A stretch of DNA of 64,000 bases from Mycolicibacter acidiphilus (GTDB lineage Bacteria > Actinomycetota > Actinomycetes > Mycobacteriales > Mycobacteriaceae): the NCBI RefSeq assembly GCF_018455725.1, contig NZ_JAHCLR010000020.1:35675-99674 (forward strand), written 5' to 3'. Positions 26,575 to 36,802 of this stretch are shown here, one piece after another (positions within the stretch are counted from its first letter, which is position 1; each line of letters starts with the position of its first letter). Under the pieces are notes generated by a model. That model made no database searches and was not told the origin of the DNA. It saw only the letters and a list, made by a program, of their open reading frames with translations. The translations under genes were made by a program, and so were the position numbers.

Positions 26575-27642
26575 TCAGTACACCCGCCCGCCGAGCATCA
26601 CCAGATCCGGCGCCCGCAGCACCTCGGGGCCGGTGCGCGGGTCTTCGGCGAAGCACACCAGGTCGGCCGGCGCGGCGTGTTCCAGCCCGGGTCGGCCCAG
26701 CCAGCGCCGGGCGTCCCAGCACGCGGCGCCCAGCGCGTCGGTGGCGCTGAGACCCACCCCGGTCAGCGCGAAAACCTCGTCGGCCACCCGACCGTGCGCG
26801 ACCATCCCGCCGGCGTCGCTGCCCGCGTAGATCGGCACCCCGGCCTCGCACGCCGCGGAAATCCGCTGCCGGCTGGTGGCGTGCAGTGCCCTCATATGCG
26901 CGGCGTACGTCGGGTACTTGGCGGCCGAGTCGGCGATGCCCGGGAAGTTGTCGATGTTGATCAGCGTCGGCACCAGCGCGGTGCCGTGCGCCAGCATCGC
27001 CTCGATGATGTCATCGGTGATGCCGGTGCCGTGCTCGATGCAGTCGATGCCGGCGTTGACCAGCCCGGGCAGCGCATCCTCACCGAAGACGTGCGCAGTG
27101 ACCCGAGCCCCTTCGGCGTGCGCGGCGGCGATCGCCTCCACCAGCACGGCATCCGACCACAGCGGCGCCAGATCCCCCACCCCGCGGTCGATCCAGTCCC
27201 CCACCAGCTTCACCCAGCCGTCGCCCAGGCGCGCCTGCTCGGCCACTGCCGCGGGCAGGTCCGCCTCGTCGTCGACGTCGATCGCGTAGCCGGGGATGTA
27301 GCGCTTGGATTTCGCCAGGTGCCGGCCGCCGCGGATGATACGCGGCAGGTCGGGACGCAAATCCAGCTCGCGGGTATCGATCGGTGAGCCGGGGTCTCGG
27401 ATCAGCAGCACCCCGGCGCGACGTTCGGCCTCGGCCAGCGTGATCGCCTCATCGAGGTCGACCGGCCCATCCGGCCCGATCCCGACGTGGCAGTGCGCAT
27501 CGACCAGGCCGGGCAGAATCCAGCCACCGTCGAAGACGGTGTCGGCTCCGCCGACCGGTTCGACGCTGATCTGCCCACCGACGATCCAGTACTGCACCGG
27601 TTCGCCGTCGGGCAGCCCGCGGCCCCGCAGATGCAGGACCAA
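26575..27642 (-). CDS. Amidohydrolase family protein
   Basis: A 355-residue metal-dependent amidohydrolase: beta-sandwich start, ILPGLVDAHCHVGIGP (HxH metal site), WVKLVGDWIDRG (Lys position), ARVTAHVFGEDAL and CIEHGTGI (two metal His), YAGSDAGGMVAHGR (metal Asp). Substrate unknown; similar proteins act on imides, prolidase-type dipeptides or D-amino-acid derivatives. It matches Rv2915c. The start is TTG 27642, 2 bases after the ffh stop, so ffh and this gene are likely co-transcribed. Confidence 0.9.
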   Translation of the reverse strand: MVLHLRGRGLPDGEPVQYWIVGGQISVEPVGGADTVFDGGWILPGLVDAHCHVGIGPDGPVDLDEAITLAEAERRAGVLLIRDPGSPIDTRELDLRPDLPRIIRGGRHLAKSKRYIPGYAIDVDDEADLPAAVAEQARLGDGWVKLVGDWIDRGVGDLAPLWSDAVLVEAIAAAHAEGARVTAHVFGEDALPGLVNAGIDCIEHGTGITDDIIEAMLAHGTALVPTLINIDNFPGIADSAAKYPTYAAHMRALHATSRQRISAACEAGVPIYAGSDAGGMVAHGRVADEVFALTGVGLSATDALGAACWDARRWLGRPGLEHAAPADLVCFAEDPRTGPEVLRAPDLVMLGGRVY

Positions 27643-27644
27643 AG

Positions 27645-29210
27645 TTATTTCTTCCCAGGGAAGTTCAGCTTGGACAGGTCGAAGTCGGCCAGCCCCGGCG
27701 GCAGTTCGTTGAGCCCCTCCGGCATCTGCGACAGGTCGGGGAAGCCGGCGGGCATACCCGGCATCCCACCGAACGGGTTGCGCACCTTCGGCGGGGTCGG
27801 GCCACGTTTCTTGCCGCCCTTCTTGCCCTTGGCTTTGGCGGCCTTGCGGGTGGCGCTCTTGCGGCCCAGCCCGGGCAGGCCCATGCCGCCCATCATCGAC
27901 GACATCATCTTGCGGGCCTCAAAGAACCGGTCCACCAACTGGTTCACCTCGGACACCTCAACCCCGGAACCGTTGGCGATCCGCAGCCGCCGGGAGGCGT
28001 TGATGATCTTCGGGTCGGCCCGTTCGCCCGGGGTCATGCCGCGGATGATCGCCTGCAGCCGGTCCAGGTGGGAGTCGTCGACAGCGGCCAGCGCGTCCTT
28101 CATCTGACCCGCGCCGGGCAGCATGCCCAACAGGTTGCCGATCGGCCCCATCTTGCGGATCATCAGCATCTGCTCGAGGAAGTCCTCGAGGGTGAGCTCC
28201 CCGGTGCCGATCTTCATCGCGGTGGCCTCGGCCTGCTGCGCGTCGAAGACCTGCTCGGCCTGCTCAATCAGGCTCAGCACGTCACCCATGCCCAGGATGC
28301 GGCTGGCCATCCGGTCCGGGTGGAAGACGTCGAAGTCCTCCAGTTTCTCACCGGTGGACGCGAAAAGGATTGGCGCGCCGGTGACTTCACGCACCGACAG
28401 GGCGGCGCCACCGCGGGCGTCACCGTCCAGCTTGGTCAGCACGACACCGGTGAAACCGACACCCTCGCGGAAGGCGTCGGCGGTGGTGACGGCGTCCTGA
28501 CCGATCATCGCGTCGAGGACGAACAGCACCTCGTCGGGGTTGACCGCGGCGCGGATCGCCGCGGCCTGCGCCATCATCTCCTCGTCGATGCCGAGCCGGC
28601 CGGCGGTGTCGACGACGACGACGTCGTGGTGCTTGGCCTTCGCCTCGGCCAGGCCGGCCGCGGCCACCGCCACCGGGTCACCGACGCCGGCGCCGAGTTC
28701 GTCACCGGCCGCCGACGTGCCCGGGTGCGGGGCGAACACCGCCACGCCAGCCCGCTCGCCGACCACCTGCAGCTGGTTGACCGCACCGGGCCGCTGCAGG
28801 TCGCAGGCCACCAGCAGCGGGGTGTGGCCCTGCCCGCGCAGCCAGACGGCGAGCTTGCCGGCCAGCGTGGTCTTACCAGCACCCTGCAGACCGGCGAGCA
28901 TGATGACCGTCGGCGGGGTCTTGGCGAACGCCAGCTGGCGGGTCTGCCCGCCGAGGATGCCGATGAGCTCCTCGTTGACGATCTTGACGACCTGCTGTGC
29001 CGGGTTCAGCGCGCCGGAGACCTCGGCGCCTTTCGCCCGCTCCTTGATCCGGCCGATGAAGTCGCGCACCACCGGCAGTGACACGTCGGCTTCCAGCAGC
29101 GCCAGCCGGATCTCCCGGGCGGTGGCGTCGATGTCGGCGTCGGTGAGCCGGCCCTTGCTGCGCAGGCCCGAAAGAGCGGAGGTCAACCGGTCGGAGAGCG
29201 ATTCAAACAC
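27645..29210 (-). CDS. ffh: Signal recognition particle GTPase Ffh
   Basis: The SRP54 subunit that targets nascent membrane and secreted proteins. The 521-residue protein has the N domain (LTSALSGLRSKGRLTDADID), G domain (GLQGAGKTTLAGKLAVWL, VDTAGRLGIDEEMM, LTKLDGDARGGAALS) and the Met-rich M domain (FLEQMLMIRKMGPIGNLLGM ... MMSSMMGGMGLPG) with a basic tail (KAKGKKGGKKRG). In this genome ffh is not followed by glnD on this strand side. Confidence 0.97.
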   Translation of the reverse strand: MFESLSDRLTSALSGLRSKGRLTDADIDATAREIRLALLEADVSLPVVRDFIGRIKERAKGAEVSGALNPAQQVVKIVNEELIGILGGQTRQLAFAKTPPTVIMLAGLQGAGKTTLAGKLAVWLRGQGHTPLLVACDLQRPGAVNQLQVVGERAGVAVFAPHPGTSAAGDELGAGVGDPVAVAAAGLAEAKAKHHDVVVVDTAGRLGIDEEMMAQAAAIRAAVNPDEVLFVLDAMIGQDAVTTADAFREGVGFTGVVLTKLDGDARGGAALSVREVTGAPILFASTGEKLEDFDVFHPDRMASRILGMGDVLSLIEQAEQVFDAQQAEATAMKIGTGELTLEDFLEQMLMIRKMGPIGNLLGMLPGAGQMKDALAAVDDSHLDRLQAIIRGMTPGERADPKIINASRRLRIANGSGVEVSEVNQLVDRFFEARKMMSSMMGGMGLPGLGRKSATRKAAKAKGKKGGKKRGPTPPKVRNPFGGMPGMPAGFPDLSQMPEGLNELPPGLADFDLSKLNFPGKK

Positions 29211-29248
29211 GCCGTCAGCCTAGTGGTTGGCCGATCCGCTCGCGGCGC

Positions 29249-30115
29249 TCACCCGTTGGCGTACATGTGGTTGCCGCCGGCGTCGGTGAGTTCGGCGGCC
29301 CAGTGCTCCAGCGTCGCCGAGCTGTCCCACTCGTCGGGGTGGAAGCCCCGGTGGTTGTAGGACAGGTAGCGCCGGATCGCATCCCGGCTGAACAGCGGGG
29401 ATTTGCGGAACTGGTTGAGGCTCTTGAGCAGGCGCACCGGGTTGTAGGTGGCACGATCGCCGGCCAGCGACATCGCGGTGAGCACGATCATCTCCAGGGC
29501 GAAGATCGTGGTGGCGATCCGCATGGCGCGCACGCGCGATTTCTCGGTCCCGTGCACGGCTTCGTACACGTCGAACGCGACCGCCTTGTGTTCGGCCTCC
29601 TCGAACGCGTGCCACAGCAGGATCTCGCGCACGTCGGAGCCGTCGAGCAGTTTCAGCCAGTCCGGACTGTTGAGCAGGATCTCGGCGAAGGTGGCGGTGT
29701 AGTGCTCCAGGGCCGCCGTTCCGGCCAGCCGCATCTCGGTGGAGAAGATGCGGTCCACCTTGCCGAGCAGCCAGGTCACGTGGCGGTCGATGCGCGCGGT
29801 GGGGTACCCCATCGCCTGCAGTCGCTCATTGAGCATCCGGTGCTGCGTTTTGTGGGTGGATTCCTGCCCGATGAAGCCCTTGATGGCCTCCTGCAGTTTC
29901 GGGTCGGTGATCTGGTCCCGGTAATTGCGCACCGAGCGGATGAAGAAGTCCTCCCCCTCCGGGAACACCGAGGAGAGCACCGCAGTGAAGTGGCTCATGA
30001 CCAGGTCGTCGTCGACGAAATGCTGGCGTTTGGTCCCGGACGGGAAGGTGAATTTCATCCGCCGCGCCCGCAGCGTGATGTTCTGGTCGGTTCGCTTCGC
30101 CGGTGTGCCGGTCAT
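29249..30115 (-). CDS. Predicted metal-dependent hydrolase (COG3687, di-iron type)
   Basis: A 288-residue ferritin-like protein: FTFPSGTKRQHFVDDDLVMS, FIGQESTHKTQHRMLNERL, GTAALEHYTATFAEILL and WHAFEEAEHKAVAFDVYEAV, whose Glu/His pairs (QExxH, LEHY, EExxH) suit a di-metal site. A hydrophobic stretch (ATTIFALEMIVLTAMSLAG) suggests membrane association. The substrate is unknown. ATG 30115 has GGAGGAGAG upstream. It is divergent from a TetR gene with a palindrome between them. It occupies the place where M. tuberculosis has amt-glnB-glnD. Confidence 0.85.
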   Translation of the reverse strand: MTGTPAKRTDQNITLRARRMKFTFPSGTKRQHFVDDDLVMSHFTAVLSSVFPEGEDFFIRSVRNYRDQITDPKLQEAIKGFIGQESTHKTQHRMLNERLQAMGYPTARIDRHVTWLLGKVDRIFSTEMRLAGTAALEHYTATFAEILLNSPDWLKLLDGSDVREILLWHAFEEAEHKAVAFDVYEAVHGTEKSRVRAMRIATTIFALEMIVLTAMSLAGDRATYNPVRLLKSLNQFRKSPLFSRDAIRRYLSYNHRGFHPDEWDSSATLEHWAAELTDAGGNHMYANG

Positions 30116-30160
30116 CTGAACTCTCCTCCTCGAATGCGTGGTTCTCGGACGAACGCAATA

Positions 30161-30184
30161 ATCTGACTTTACCAATAGTCAGAT
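30161..30184. promoter_or_regulatory. Palindromic operator between hydrolase and TetR genes
   Basis: Perfect 8-base arms ATCTGACT (30161-30168) and AGTCAGAT (30177-30184) flank an 8-base spacer. The site lies in the short divergent region and overlaps the most upstream possible ATG of the TetR gene (30183). TetR regulators usually repress themselves and a divergent neighbour from such sites, so it probably controls both genes. Confidence 0.7.
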
Positions 30185-30206
30185 GATTGATGCCAGACTG
30201 AATTTC

Positions 30207-30869
30207 GTGACGACAACCCGGGTGTACGGCGGTCTGACCGGCCAGGAGCGCGATGCGCTCCGCCGGACCCGACTGCTCGACACGGCCATCGAGATCCTGG
30301 GCACCCGGGGCGCGGCCGAGACGACCGTGACCGCGGTGTGTGCCGAGTCCGGCGTCACCTCCCGGTACTTCTACCAGCACTTCTCCGACCGCAGCGCCCT
30401 GCTGCGGGCGGTCGCCGAACGGCTCAACACCACCCTGCAGGCCACCATCGTCGCTGCGATTCCAGAGGCGAGTTCGACGCCGGAAACCCTGACCCCGGCG
30501 CCGTTGCGCGCCCTGGTGCAGATGATCGACGACGACGCCCGCCTCGGCCGGATCCTGTTCGTCGAGTCCGGCACCGACCCCGTGCTGCGTCAGTTGCGCA
30601 ACGAGGTGATGGCGAGCTTCGCGGACCTCGTCGTAACCCAGGCTCGTCTGCACCTGGACATCTCCGACGACGCCGCCGACCTGACCCGTCTGTCGGCGGT
30701 GATGGGCGTCGGCGGGCTGTTCGAAGTGTTCCACCGCTGGATCGACGGGGAGTTGCCCTACACCGCCGACCAGTTCGCCGAACACTGCGCCGGACTGCTC
30801 GGCAGCCTGGCCGGTTACGTGCTGTTCCACGACGTCGTCCACCGCGGCGACGGGGCGGACGCCGGGTAG
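30207..30869 (+). CDS. TetR family transcriptional regulator
   Basis: A 220-residue TetR repressor. The DNA-binding domain is RTRLLDTAIEILGTRGAAET and TVTAVCAESGVTSRYFYQHF; the C-terminal ligand domain is helical (LRALVQMIDDDARLGRILFVE ... GGLFEVFHRWIDGE). The start is taken at GTG 30207 (VTTTRVYGGL); ATG 30183, inside the operator palindrome, would add eight residues. Divergent from the di-iron hydrolase gene that it probably represses. The ligand is unknown; the hydrophobic pocket suggests a lipophilic compound. Confidence 0.87.
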   Translation: MTTTRVYGGLTGQERDALRRTRLLDTAIEILGTRGAAETTVTAVCAESGVTSRYFYQHFSDRSALLRAVAERLNTTLQATIVAAIPEASSTPETLTPAPLRALVQMIDDDARLGRILFVESGTDPVLRQLRNEVMASFADLVVTQARLHLDISDDAADLTRLSAVMGVGGLFEVFHRWIDGELPYTADQFAEHCAGLLGSLAGYVLFHDVVHRGDGADAG

Positions 30870-30900
30870 GACCGACCGCGGTCGGAGAAGGGACGGACCG

Positions 30901-31230
30901 ATGCGCACAGGCCAACGCCGGGCAGTCGGATCGGCGGCTGTTCTGGGAGCACTCACCGTCGCGGCCGGCCTGCTGTCGGGACCCGCCGCGGCCGGCCCGG
31001 CCGGCCCCTACGTCGACAAGTACGGTCGGGAGATCTGCGACGCGATGAACCGCAATCCCAGCCACGACGAGGTGCTCACGTCGATCGCCGCGGTGCGCGA
31101 CTACGCCGCGCTGTCCACCGAGGACGCCCAGATCGTGGTGGTGGACTCGATATCGCGGATCTGCCCGCAGTACCGCGACCTCATCGAACCGCCCGGTTCG
31201 GGCCTGCCGCCGCCGCAGCCCTGGGGGTAG
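30901..31230 (+). CDS. Secreted DUF732 protein
   Basis: A 109-residue exported protein: signal peptide about 1-31 (AVLGALTVAAGLLSGPAAA), then a DUF732 domain with YVDKYGREICDAMNRNP and LSTEDAQIVVVDSISRICPQY; the two Cys probably form a disulfide. GAGAAGGG lies before the ATG. DUF732 is a mycobacterial secreted family without known function. It is 31 bases after the TetR gene and its stop is 9 bases from convergent ftsY. Confidence 0.85.
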   Translation: MRTGQRRAVGSAAVLGALTVAAGLLSGPAAAGPAGPYVDKYGREICDAMNRNPSHDEVLTSIAAVRDYAALSTEDAQIVVVDSISRICPQYRDLIEPPGSGLPPPQPWG

Positions 31231-31239
31231 CGCCCCCGC

Positions 31240-32502
31240 TCAGCCGAGCAGCGCGTCGACGAACGCGGCCGGCTCGAACGGCGCGAGGTCGTCGGGCCCC
31301 TCCCCGAGGCCGACGAGTTTGACCGGCACCCCCAGTTCCTGCTGGACCCGGAACACGATGCCGCCCTTGGCGGTTCCGTCGAGTTTGGTCAGCACCACCC
31401 CGGTGATGTCGACGACGTCGGCGAACACCTTGGCCTGCGCCAGGCCGTTCTGCCCGATGGTGGCGTCGAGCACCAGCAGCACCTCGTCGACGGCTGCCCG
31501 GCGTTCCACCACCCGCTTGACCTTGCCGAGTTCGTCCATCAGCCCGGTCTTGGTGTGCAGTCGCCCGGCGGTGTCGACGACGACGACATCCGATCCGGTC
31601 TTGATGCCCTCGTCGACCGCGTCGAACGCGACCGAGGCCGGGTCGGCGCCCTCGGCGCCGCGGACCACGTCGGCGCCGACCCGCGACCCCCACAGCTGCA
31701 GCTGGTCGGCCGCGGCGGCCCGGAAGGTGTCCGCGGCGCCCAGCACCACCCGTCGGCCGTCGGCCACCAGCACCCGCGCCAGTTTGCCCACGGTGGTGGT
31801 CTTGCCGGTGCCGTTGACCCCGACGACCAGCAGCACCGACGGGTGATCGTCGTGCGGCAGCGCCTTCACCGAGCGGTCCATGCCCGGGTGCAGTTCGTTG
31901 ATCAGCACGTCGCGCAGCACCGCGCGGGCGTCGTCCTCGGTGTGCACGGTCTCGCTGGCCAGCCGGCTGCGCAACGCGGTGACGACGGCCTCGGTCACCA
32001 CCGGGCCCAGGTCGGCGACGAGCAGGGTGTCCTCCACGTCCTGCCAGGAGTCCTCATCGAGGTCGCCGCCGCCGAGCATGCCGAGCATGCTGCGGCCTAG
32101 GGCGTTCTGGGATTTGGCCAGCCGGCCCCGCAGTCGCTCCAGCCGCCCTTCGGTGGGTGCGATCTCCTCGACCGCCGGGGCGGCTTCGACGACCGGGGCG
32201 GTCTCCGGTTCGGCGGGCACAACCGTCTCGGGTTCGGGCAGCGCGACGTTCTCGATCGGCCGCTTCAGCGAATCCCGCGGGACGGTGGCGTCGTCGCCGA
32301 CCGTCGGCACGCCGGGTTCTGCGCGGCTGAACGTAATGCCCGACGACGCCGTGTAGCCGCCGGAGCGGTCCAGAGATTCCTGCTCGGGCGCGGTGAGCCG
32401 GATCCGCCGCCGCCGGTACCGGACCAGGCCGAATACCAGCGCAGAGATGACGACCGCTAACGCAATGACCGCAACGGCGATCCACATCTGCTCAGACGAC
32501 AC
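31240..32502 (-). CDS. ftsY: SRP receptor FtsY
   Basis: The GTPase that docks SRP-ribosome complexes at the membrane. The 420-residue protein has an N-terminal transmembrane helix (MWIAVAVIALAVVISALVFG), an acidic Pro/Glu-rich linker, the NG domain with VVGVNGTGKTTTVGKLARVL, VVDTAGRLHTKTGLMDELGK, LTKLDGTAKGGIVF and the C-terminal GLGEGPDDLAPFEP. It is downstream of smc. Confidence 0.97.
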   Translation of the reverse strand: MSSEQMWIAVAVIALAVVISALVFGLVRYRRRRIRLTAPEQESLDRSGGYTASSGITFSRAEPGVPTVGDDATVPRDSLKRPIENVALPEPETVVPAEPETAPVVEAAPAVEEIAPTEGRLERLRGRLAKSQNALGRSMLGMLGGGDLDEDSWQDVEDTLLVADLGPVVTEAVVTALRSRLASETVHTEDDARAVLRDVLINELHPGMDRSVKALPHDDHPSVLLVVGVNGTGKTTTVGKLARVLVADGRRVVLGAADTFRAAAADQLQLWGSRVGADVVRGAEGADPASVAFDAVDEGIKTGSDVVVVDTAGRLHTKTGLMDELGKVKRVVERRAAVDEVLLVLDATIGQNGLAQAKVFADVVDITGVVLTKLDGTAKGGIVFRVQQELGVPVKLVGLGEGPDDLAPFEPAAFVDALLG

Positions 32503-32621
32503 CCGGCCATTGTTTCAGGAGCTCGGTGGGCACGGGTTGTCGGTGGGGCTCGGCAGACTGCGACCAAGACGTCTTCGGGCGTAACCTGCAACTACTTGAA
32601 CTGCCATCGGGAGGAGGTGCA

Positions 32622-33191
32622 ATGTCCGAACTGGCAGACCTGCCGCCCGGCTCGATCGGACTAGAGCAGTGGGATGCACTTGAGGTCGCACACACCCGCC
32701 GGTGGGAGCTCAGTGAGGGGAACCTCGTCATGTCACCGCGCCCGCAGGCACCGCACCAGCGCATTTCCAAGCGTGTTGTCCAGCTCCTCGATGCGAACCT
32801 GGTCGACGGACTGGAGGTGCTTCCCGAAATGGAAGTCACGACAAGCGCGTCATTCCCGCCGAGTGTGCGGCACCCCGACATCGTGGTGGCTTCCAGTCGG
32901 GCCTTCGACCACGCTTCCAGCCGGGTTCCCGCCGCCGACGTCGTGCTTGTCGTCGAGATCGTGTCGCCGGGATCGCGCGGAACCGATCACGTCATGAAGC
33001 TGTACGAATACGCCAAGGCAGGTATCGAGCACTACTGGATCGTCGACGCCGAGGCGCCCACGGGCGAGTGGTTCCTGGCCTACCGCCTCGACGGCGACGT
33101 GTACCGGTCGGTCGCGGTGCTCGACGGAGATTGTGCTGAGGTCCACCAGCCGGTCCAGATGCGGTTCCGCCTCGACGAACTGACCCGCTAG
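32622..33191 (+). CDS. Uma2 family (DUF820) putative endonuclease
   Basis: A 189-residue Uma2 protein with a strong GGAGGAGG ribosome site before ATG 32622. Core: [56 protein letters not shown] and [15 protein letters not shown]. It is paralogous to the gene at 3135-3731. Inserted between ftsY and smc, its TAG stop (33189-33191) interlocks with the smc stop on the other strand (CTAG). Role unknown; Uma2 proteins have been linked to mobile or defence-type DNA but this is not established. Confidence 0.88.
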   Translation: MSELADLPPGSIGLEQWDALEVAHTRRWELSEGNLVMSPRPQAPHQRISKRVVQLLDANLVDGLEVLPEMEVTTSASFPPSVRHPDIVVASSRAFDHASSRVPAADVVLVVEIVSPGSRGTDHVMKLYEYAKAGIEHYWIVDAEAPTGEWFLAYRLDGDVYRSVAVLDGDCAEVHQPVQMRFRLDELTR

Positions 33192-36100
33192 CCCGAAGCA
33201 GTCGCCAGGTTCTCACCGCGGATGCGCTGCGAGATCACCGCGGTGATGCCGTCGCCCTGCATGCTCACCCCGTAGAGCGCGTCGGCGACCTCCATCGTCG
33301 GCTTCTGGTGGGTGATGACGATCAGCTGCGATTTGGCGCGCAGCATCTCGAAGAGCGCCAGCAGTCGCCGCAGGTTGGTGTCGTCGAGCGCGGCCTCCAC
33401 CTCGTCCATGATGTAGAACGGCGACGGGCGGGCCCGGAAGATCGCGACCAGCATGGCGATCGCGGTGAGCGACTTCTCGCCGCCGGACAGCAGCGACAGC
33501 CTCTTGACCTTCTTGCCGGGCGGGCGGGCCTCCACCTCCACTCCGGTGGTCAGCATGTCGTTGGGGTCGGTCAGCAGCAACCGGCCCTCCCCGCCCGGGA
33601 ACAGCGTCGCGAACACCTCGACGAACTCACGCTCCACATCGGCGTAAGCCTCGGTGAACACCTGCAGGATGCGGGCATCGACGTCGGAGACCACGTCGAG
33701 TAGATCCTTGCGGGCGGCCTTGACGTCTTCGAGTTGGGTGGACAGGAAGTTGTAGCGCTCCTCCAGCGCCGCGAACTCCTCCAACGCCAGCGGGTTCACC
33801 CGACCGAGTTCGACCAACTCCCGCTCGGCGCGCTTGGCCCGGCGCTCCTGGGTGGCGCGGTCGAACGGCATCGGGGCCGGGGCCATCACCAGCTCGCCGC
33901 GGTCGCGGGCCTGCTCGTATTCGGCGATCTCCAGTTCGGTCGGCGGCAGCGCCACGTCGGGGCCGTATTCGGCGATCAGGTCGGCCGGCGCCATCCCGAA
34001 CTGTTCGAGCACCTGCGCTTCGAGCTGCTCGATACGCAACTGCGCCTGCGCTTTGGCCACCTCGTCGCGGTGCAGCGACTCGGTGAGCGCGGTGATGCGG
34101 GTGCTCATCGAGTTCACCTCGTCGCGCACGGCCGACAGCGCCGCCGCCCGCTGTTGACGCTCACCGGCCAGCCCATCGCGGATCCGTGACGCCGCGGCGA
34201 CCACCAGTGCCAGCCGTTCGGCGAGCAGCCGCCCCGCATCGGCAACGGCGGCCGCGGTGGTGGCGGCCTGCTGGCGGGCGGCGCGGGCCTGCGCGGCGCG
34301 CACCCGCGCATCTCGTTCGGCGGCGGCCTGTCGGCGCAGCGAATCCGCCCGGCCGCGAACGGCGCTCGCGCGTTCCTCGGCGGTGCGCACCGCCAGGCGG
34401 GCCTCCACCTCGATGCCGCGGGCGGCCTCGGCGGCGGCGGTGATCTGAGCGCGGTCCACCGGCTGAACCTCGTCGGCCGGCTCGCTCTGCTCGGCGCCCG
34501 CCAGCCGCGCCTCCAGGTCGCCGAGTTCGGTGACGGTCTGGGTGCGGCCGGCTTCCAGCTCCTCGCGCTGCCGCAGCTGACGCTGCCACTCGGCCTCAGC
34601 GGAGCGGGCGTCCTGGCCGAGCCGGCCCAGCTGCTCGTAGGTCGCGGCGATCGCCGCATCGGATTCGTTGAGCGCGGCCAGAGCCTGCTCGGCGGCATCG
34701 TGGCGGGCGGTCTGCTCGGCCAGCGCGCCGGAGAGCGCCGCACCGAGCTGGCCGACCCGCTCGTCGGCGTCGGTCAGTTCGGCGTGCGCCTTGTCGATCG
34801 CACCGTTGATCTCCAGGGTGGATGGCTTGCGGTCGGAGCCCCCGCTCACCCATCCGGCGCCTACCAGGTCCCCGTCAACGGTGACCGCGCGCATACCGGG
34901 GCGGTCGGCCACCAGACTCAGCGCCGCAGCCAGGTCGACGACCACCGCCACATCCGAGAGCATCGCGGTCATCGCACCGCGCAGCCGGTCGGGCACGTCG
35001 ACCAGATCCAGCGCCCAGTCCGCCCCGGTCGGCAGTGGGGCGGTGTGGTTCCGGTCAACCGCTTCCGGCCAGTCCCCCAGCACGATCGCGACCCGGCCGC
35101 CGTCGGCGTCCTTCAGCGCGGTCAGCGCCAAGCGCGCCGCACCGGAGTCTGTCGCCGTCAGCGCGTCCGCGGCCGAGCCGAGCACCGCCGCCAGTGCCGC
35201 CTCGTAGCCGGAGCGCACCTTGACCAGTTCTGCGATCGAGCCGAAAAGTGCTGCGTCAGCGTGGTTCTCCGCCAGCCACGCGGCACCGTCCTTGCGCTCC
35301 AGGCTCATCGACAGCGCCTCGATTCGGGCCCGCAGCGACGCCACCTGGCGTTCGGCGGCGCGTTCGGCATCGCGCAGTTCCGCGACCCGCTCATCGGCGA
35401 CCCGCAGCGTCGCCACGGTGCGCTCATGGTGTTCGTCGAGGCCCAGTTCGCCCTGGTCGAGTTCGGCCACCCGGCTCTGCACGGTCTCGAACTCCGCCTG
35501 CGCCGCCTGGGTGCGGGCCGCGGCCTCCTCGATGCGCTCCGAGAGCTGCGCGACGCTGCCGTCGATGGACTCGACTCGGGCGCGCATGGTCTCCACCTGA
35601 CCGGTCAGCCGCGCCAAGCCCTCGCGACGGTCGGCTTCAGCGCGCACCGCCGCCAGGTGCGCCTTCTCGGCCTCGGCGGCGCGATGCTCCCGGTCGGCCA
35701 GTTCAGCGCGGGCGCCTTCCAGCCGGGCTCGGGCGGTGTCCAGTTCGGCGAGCAGTTGCTGCTCGGCGGCGGCGACCTGTTCGGCTTCGGCGTCCAGGGC
35801 GTCCGGGTCGACGCCGCTGGCCGTGATCGGCTCCTCATCCAGCAGTTGGGCGCGTTCGCTGGCGACCCGCACCGTCGCATTGACCCGCTCGGCCAGCGCG
35901 GAGAGCTTGAACCAGGTCTGCTGGGCGGCCTCGGCCCGCTGGGTCAGGGCGGCGACCGCAGACTCGTGGGCGGTGAGTTCGTCGGCGGCGATCGTCAGGC
36001 GCTCGGTGATCTGGTCGTGTTCGCGGCGCAGCACCGCCTCGGCGTCGGTCGTGCCGGTGAACTCGGCCTGCCGGTTGACCAGGTCGTCGGCGGTGATCCG

Positions 36101-36781
36101 CAGCCGGGCGTCGCGCAGATCGGCCTGAATGGTGGCGGCGCGACGTGCCACCTCCGCCTGCCGGCCGAGCGGTTTGAGCTGACGGCGCAGTTCGGTGGTG
36201 AGGTCGGTGAGCCGCGCCAGGTTGGCTGCCATCGCGTCCAGCTTGCGGACGGCTTTTTCCTTGCGTTTGCGGTGCTTGAGGACGCCCGCGGCCTCTTCGA
36301 TGAAGGCGCGACGGTCCTCGGGGCGGGACTCGAGGATCTGCGACAGCCGGCCCTGGCCGACGATGACGTGCATCTCCCGGCCGATGCCGGAGTCGCTCAG
36401 CAACTCCTGGACGTCCATCAGCCGACAGCTGGAGCCGTTGATCTCGTATTCGCTGCCGCCGTCGCGGAACATCCGGCGGGTGATCGCCACCTCGGCGTAT
36501 TCGATCGGCAGCGCGTGGTCGGAGTTGTCGATGGTGACGGTGACCTCGGCGCGGCCCAGCGGCGCCCGCGAGGACGTACCGGCGAAGATGACGTCCTCCA
36601 TCTTCCCGCCGCGCAGGGTCTTGGCGCTGTGCTCCCCCATCACCCAGGCCAGGGCGTCGACCACGTTGGATTTGCCGGAGCCGTTGGGTCCGACCACGGC
36701 GGTGATGCCCGGTTCGAAACGCAGAGTCGTCGGCGCGGCGAAGGATTTGAAGCCCTTCAACGTCAGACTCTTGAGGTGCAC
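33188..36781 (-). CDS. smc: Chromosome segregation ATPase SMC
   Basis: The 1197-residue condensin that compacts and segregates the chromosome. N-terminal ATPase half with [20 protein letters not shown], two long coiled coils (about 165-500 and 660-1020), a hinge near 510-640 ([36 protein letters not shown]), the signature [15 protein letters not shown] and Walker [17 protein letters not shown] start 36781, followed by [14 protein letters not shown]. It is 21 bases after acyP. Confidence 0.97.
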   Translation of the reverse strand: MHLKSLTLKGFKSFAAPTTLRFEPGITAVVGPNGSGKSNVVDALAWVMGEHSAKTLRGGKMEDVIFAGTSSRAPLGRAEVTVTIDNSDHALPIEYAEVAITRRMFRDGGSEYEINGSSCRLMDVQELLSDSGIGREMHVIVGQGRLSQILESRPEDRRAFIEEAAGVLKHRKRKEKAVRKLDAMAANLARLTDLTTELRRQLKPLGRQAEVARRAATIQADLRDARLRITADDLVNRQAEFTGTTDAEAVLRREHDQITERLTIAADELTAHESAVAALTQRAEAAQQTWFKLSALAERVNATVRVASERAQLLDEEPITASGVDPDALDAEAEQVAAAEQQLLAELDTARARLEGARAELADREHRAAEAEKAHLAAVRAEADRREGLARLTGQVETMRARVESIDGSVAQLSERIEEAAARTQAAQAEFETVQSRVAELDQGELGLDEHHERTVATLRVADERVAELRDAERAAERQVASLRARIEALSMSLERKDGAAWLAENHADAALFGSIAELVKVRSGYEAALAAVLGSAADALTATDSGAARLALTALKDADGGRVAIVLGDWPEAVDRNHTAPLPTGADWALDLVDVPDRLRGAMTAMLSDVAVVVDLAAALSLVADRPGMRAVTVDGDLVGAGWVSGGSDRKPSTLEINGAIDKAHAELTDADERVGQLGAALSGALAEQTARHDAAEQALAALNESDAAIAATYEQLGRLGQDARSAEAEWQRQLRQREELEAGRTQTVTELGDLEARLAGAEQSEPADEVQPVDRAQITAAAEAARGIEVEARLAVRTAEERASAVRGRADSLRRQAAAERDARVRAAQARAARQQAATTAAAVADAGRLLAERLALVVAAASRIRDGLAGERQQRAAALSAVRDEVNSMSTRITALTESLHRDEVAKAQAQLRIEQLEAQVLEQFGMAPADLIAEYGPDVALPPTELEIAEYEQARDRGELVMAPAPMPFDRATQERRAKRAERELVELGRVNPLALEEFAALEERYNFLSTQLEDVKAARKDLLDVVSDVDARILQVFTEAYADVEREFVEVFATLFPGGEGRLLLTDPNDMLTTGVEVEARPPGKKVKRLSLLSGGEKSLTAIAMLVAIFRARPSPFYIMDEVEAALDDTNLRRLLALFEMLRAKSQLIVITHQKPTMEVADALYGVSMQGDGITAVISQRIRGENLATASG

Positions 36782-36802
36782 GAGGTCAGAGACTACCGGG
36801 GG

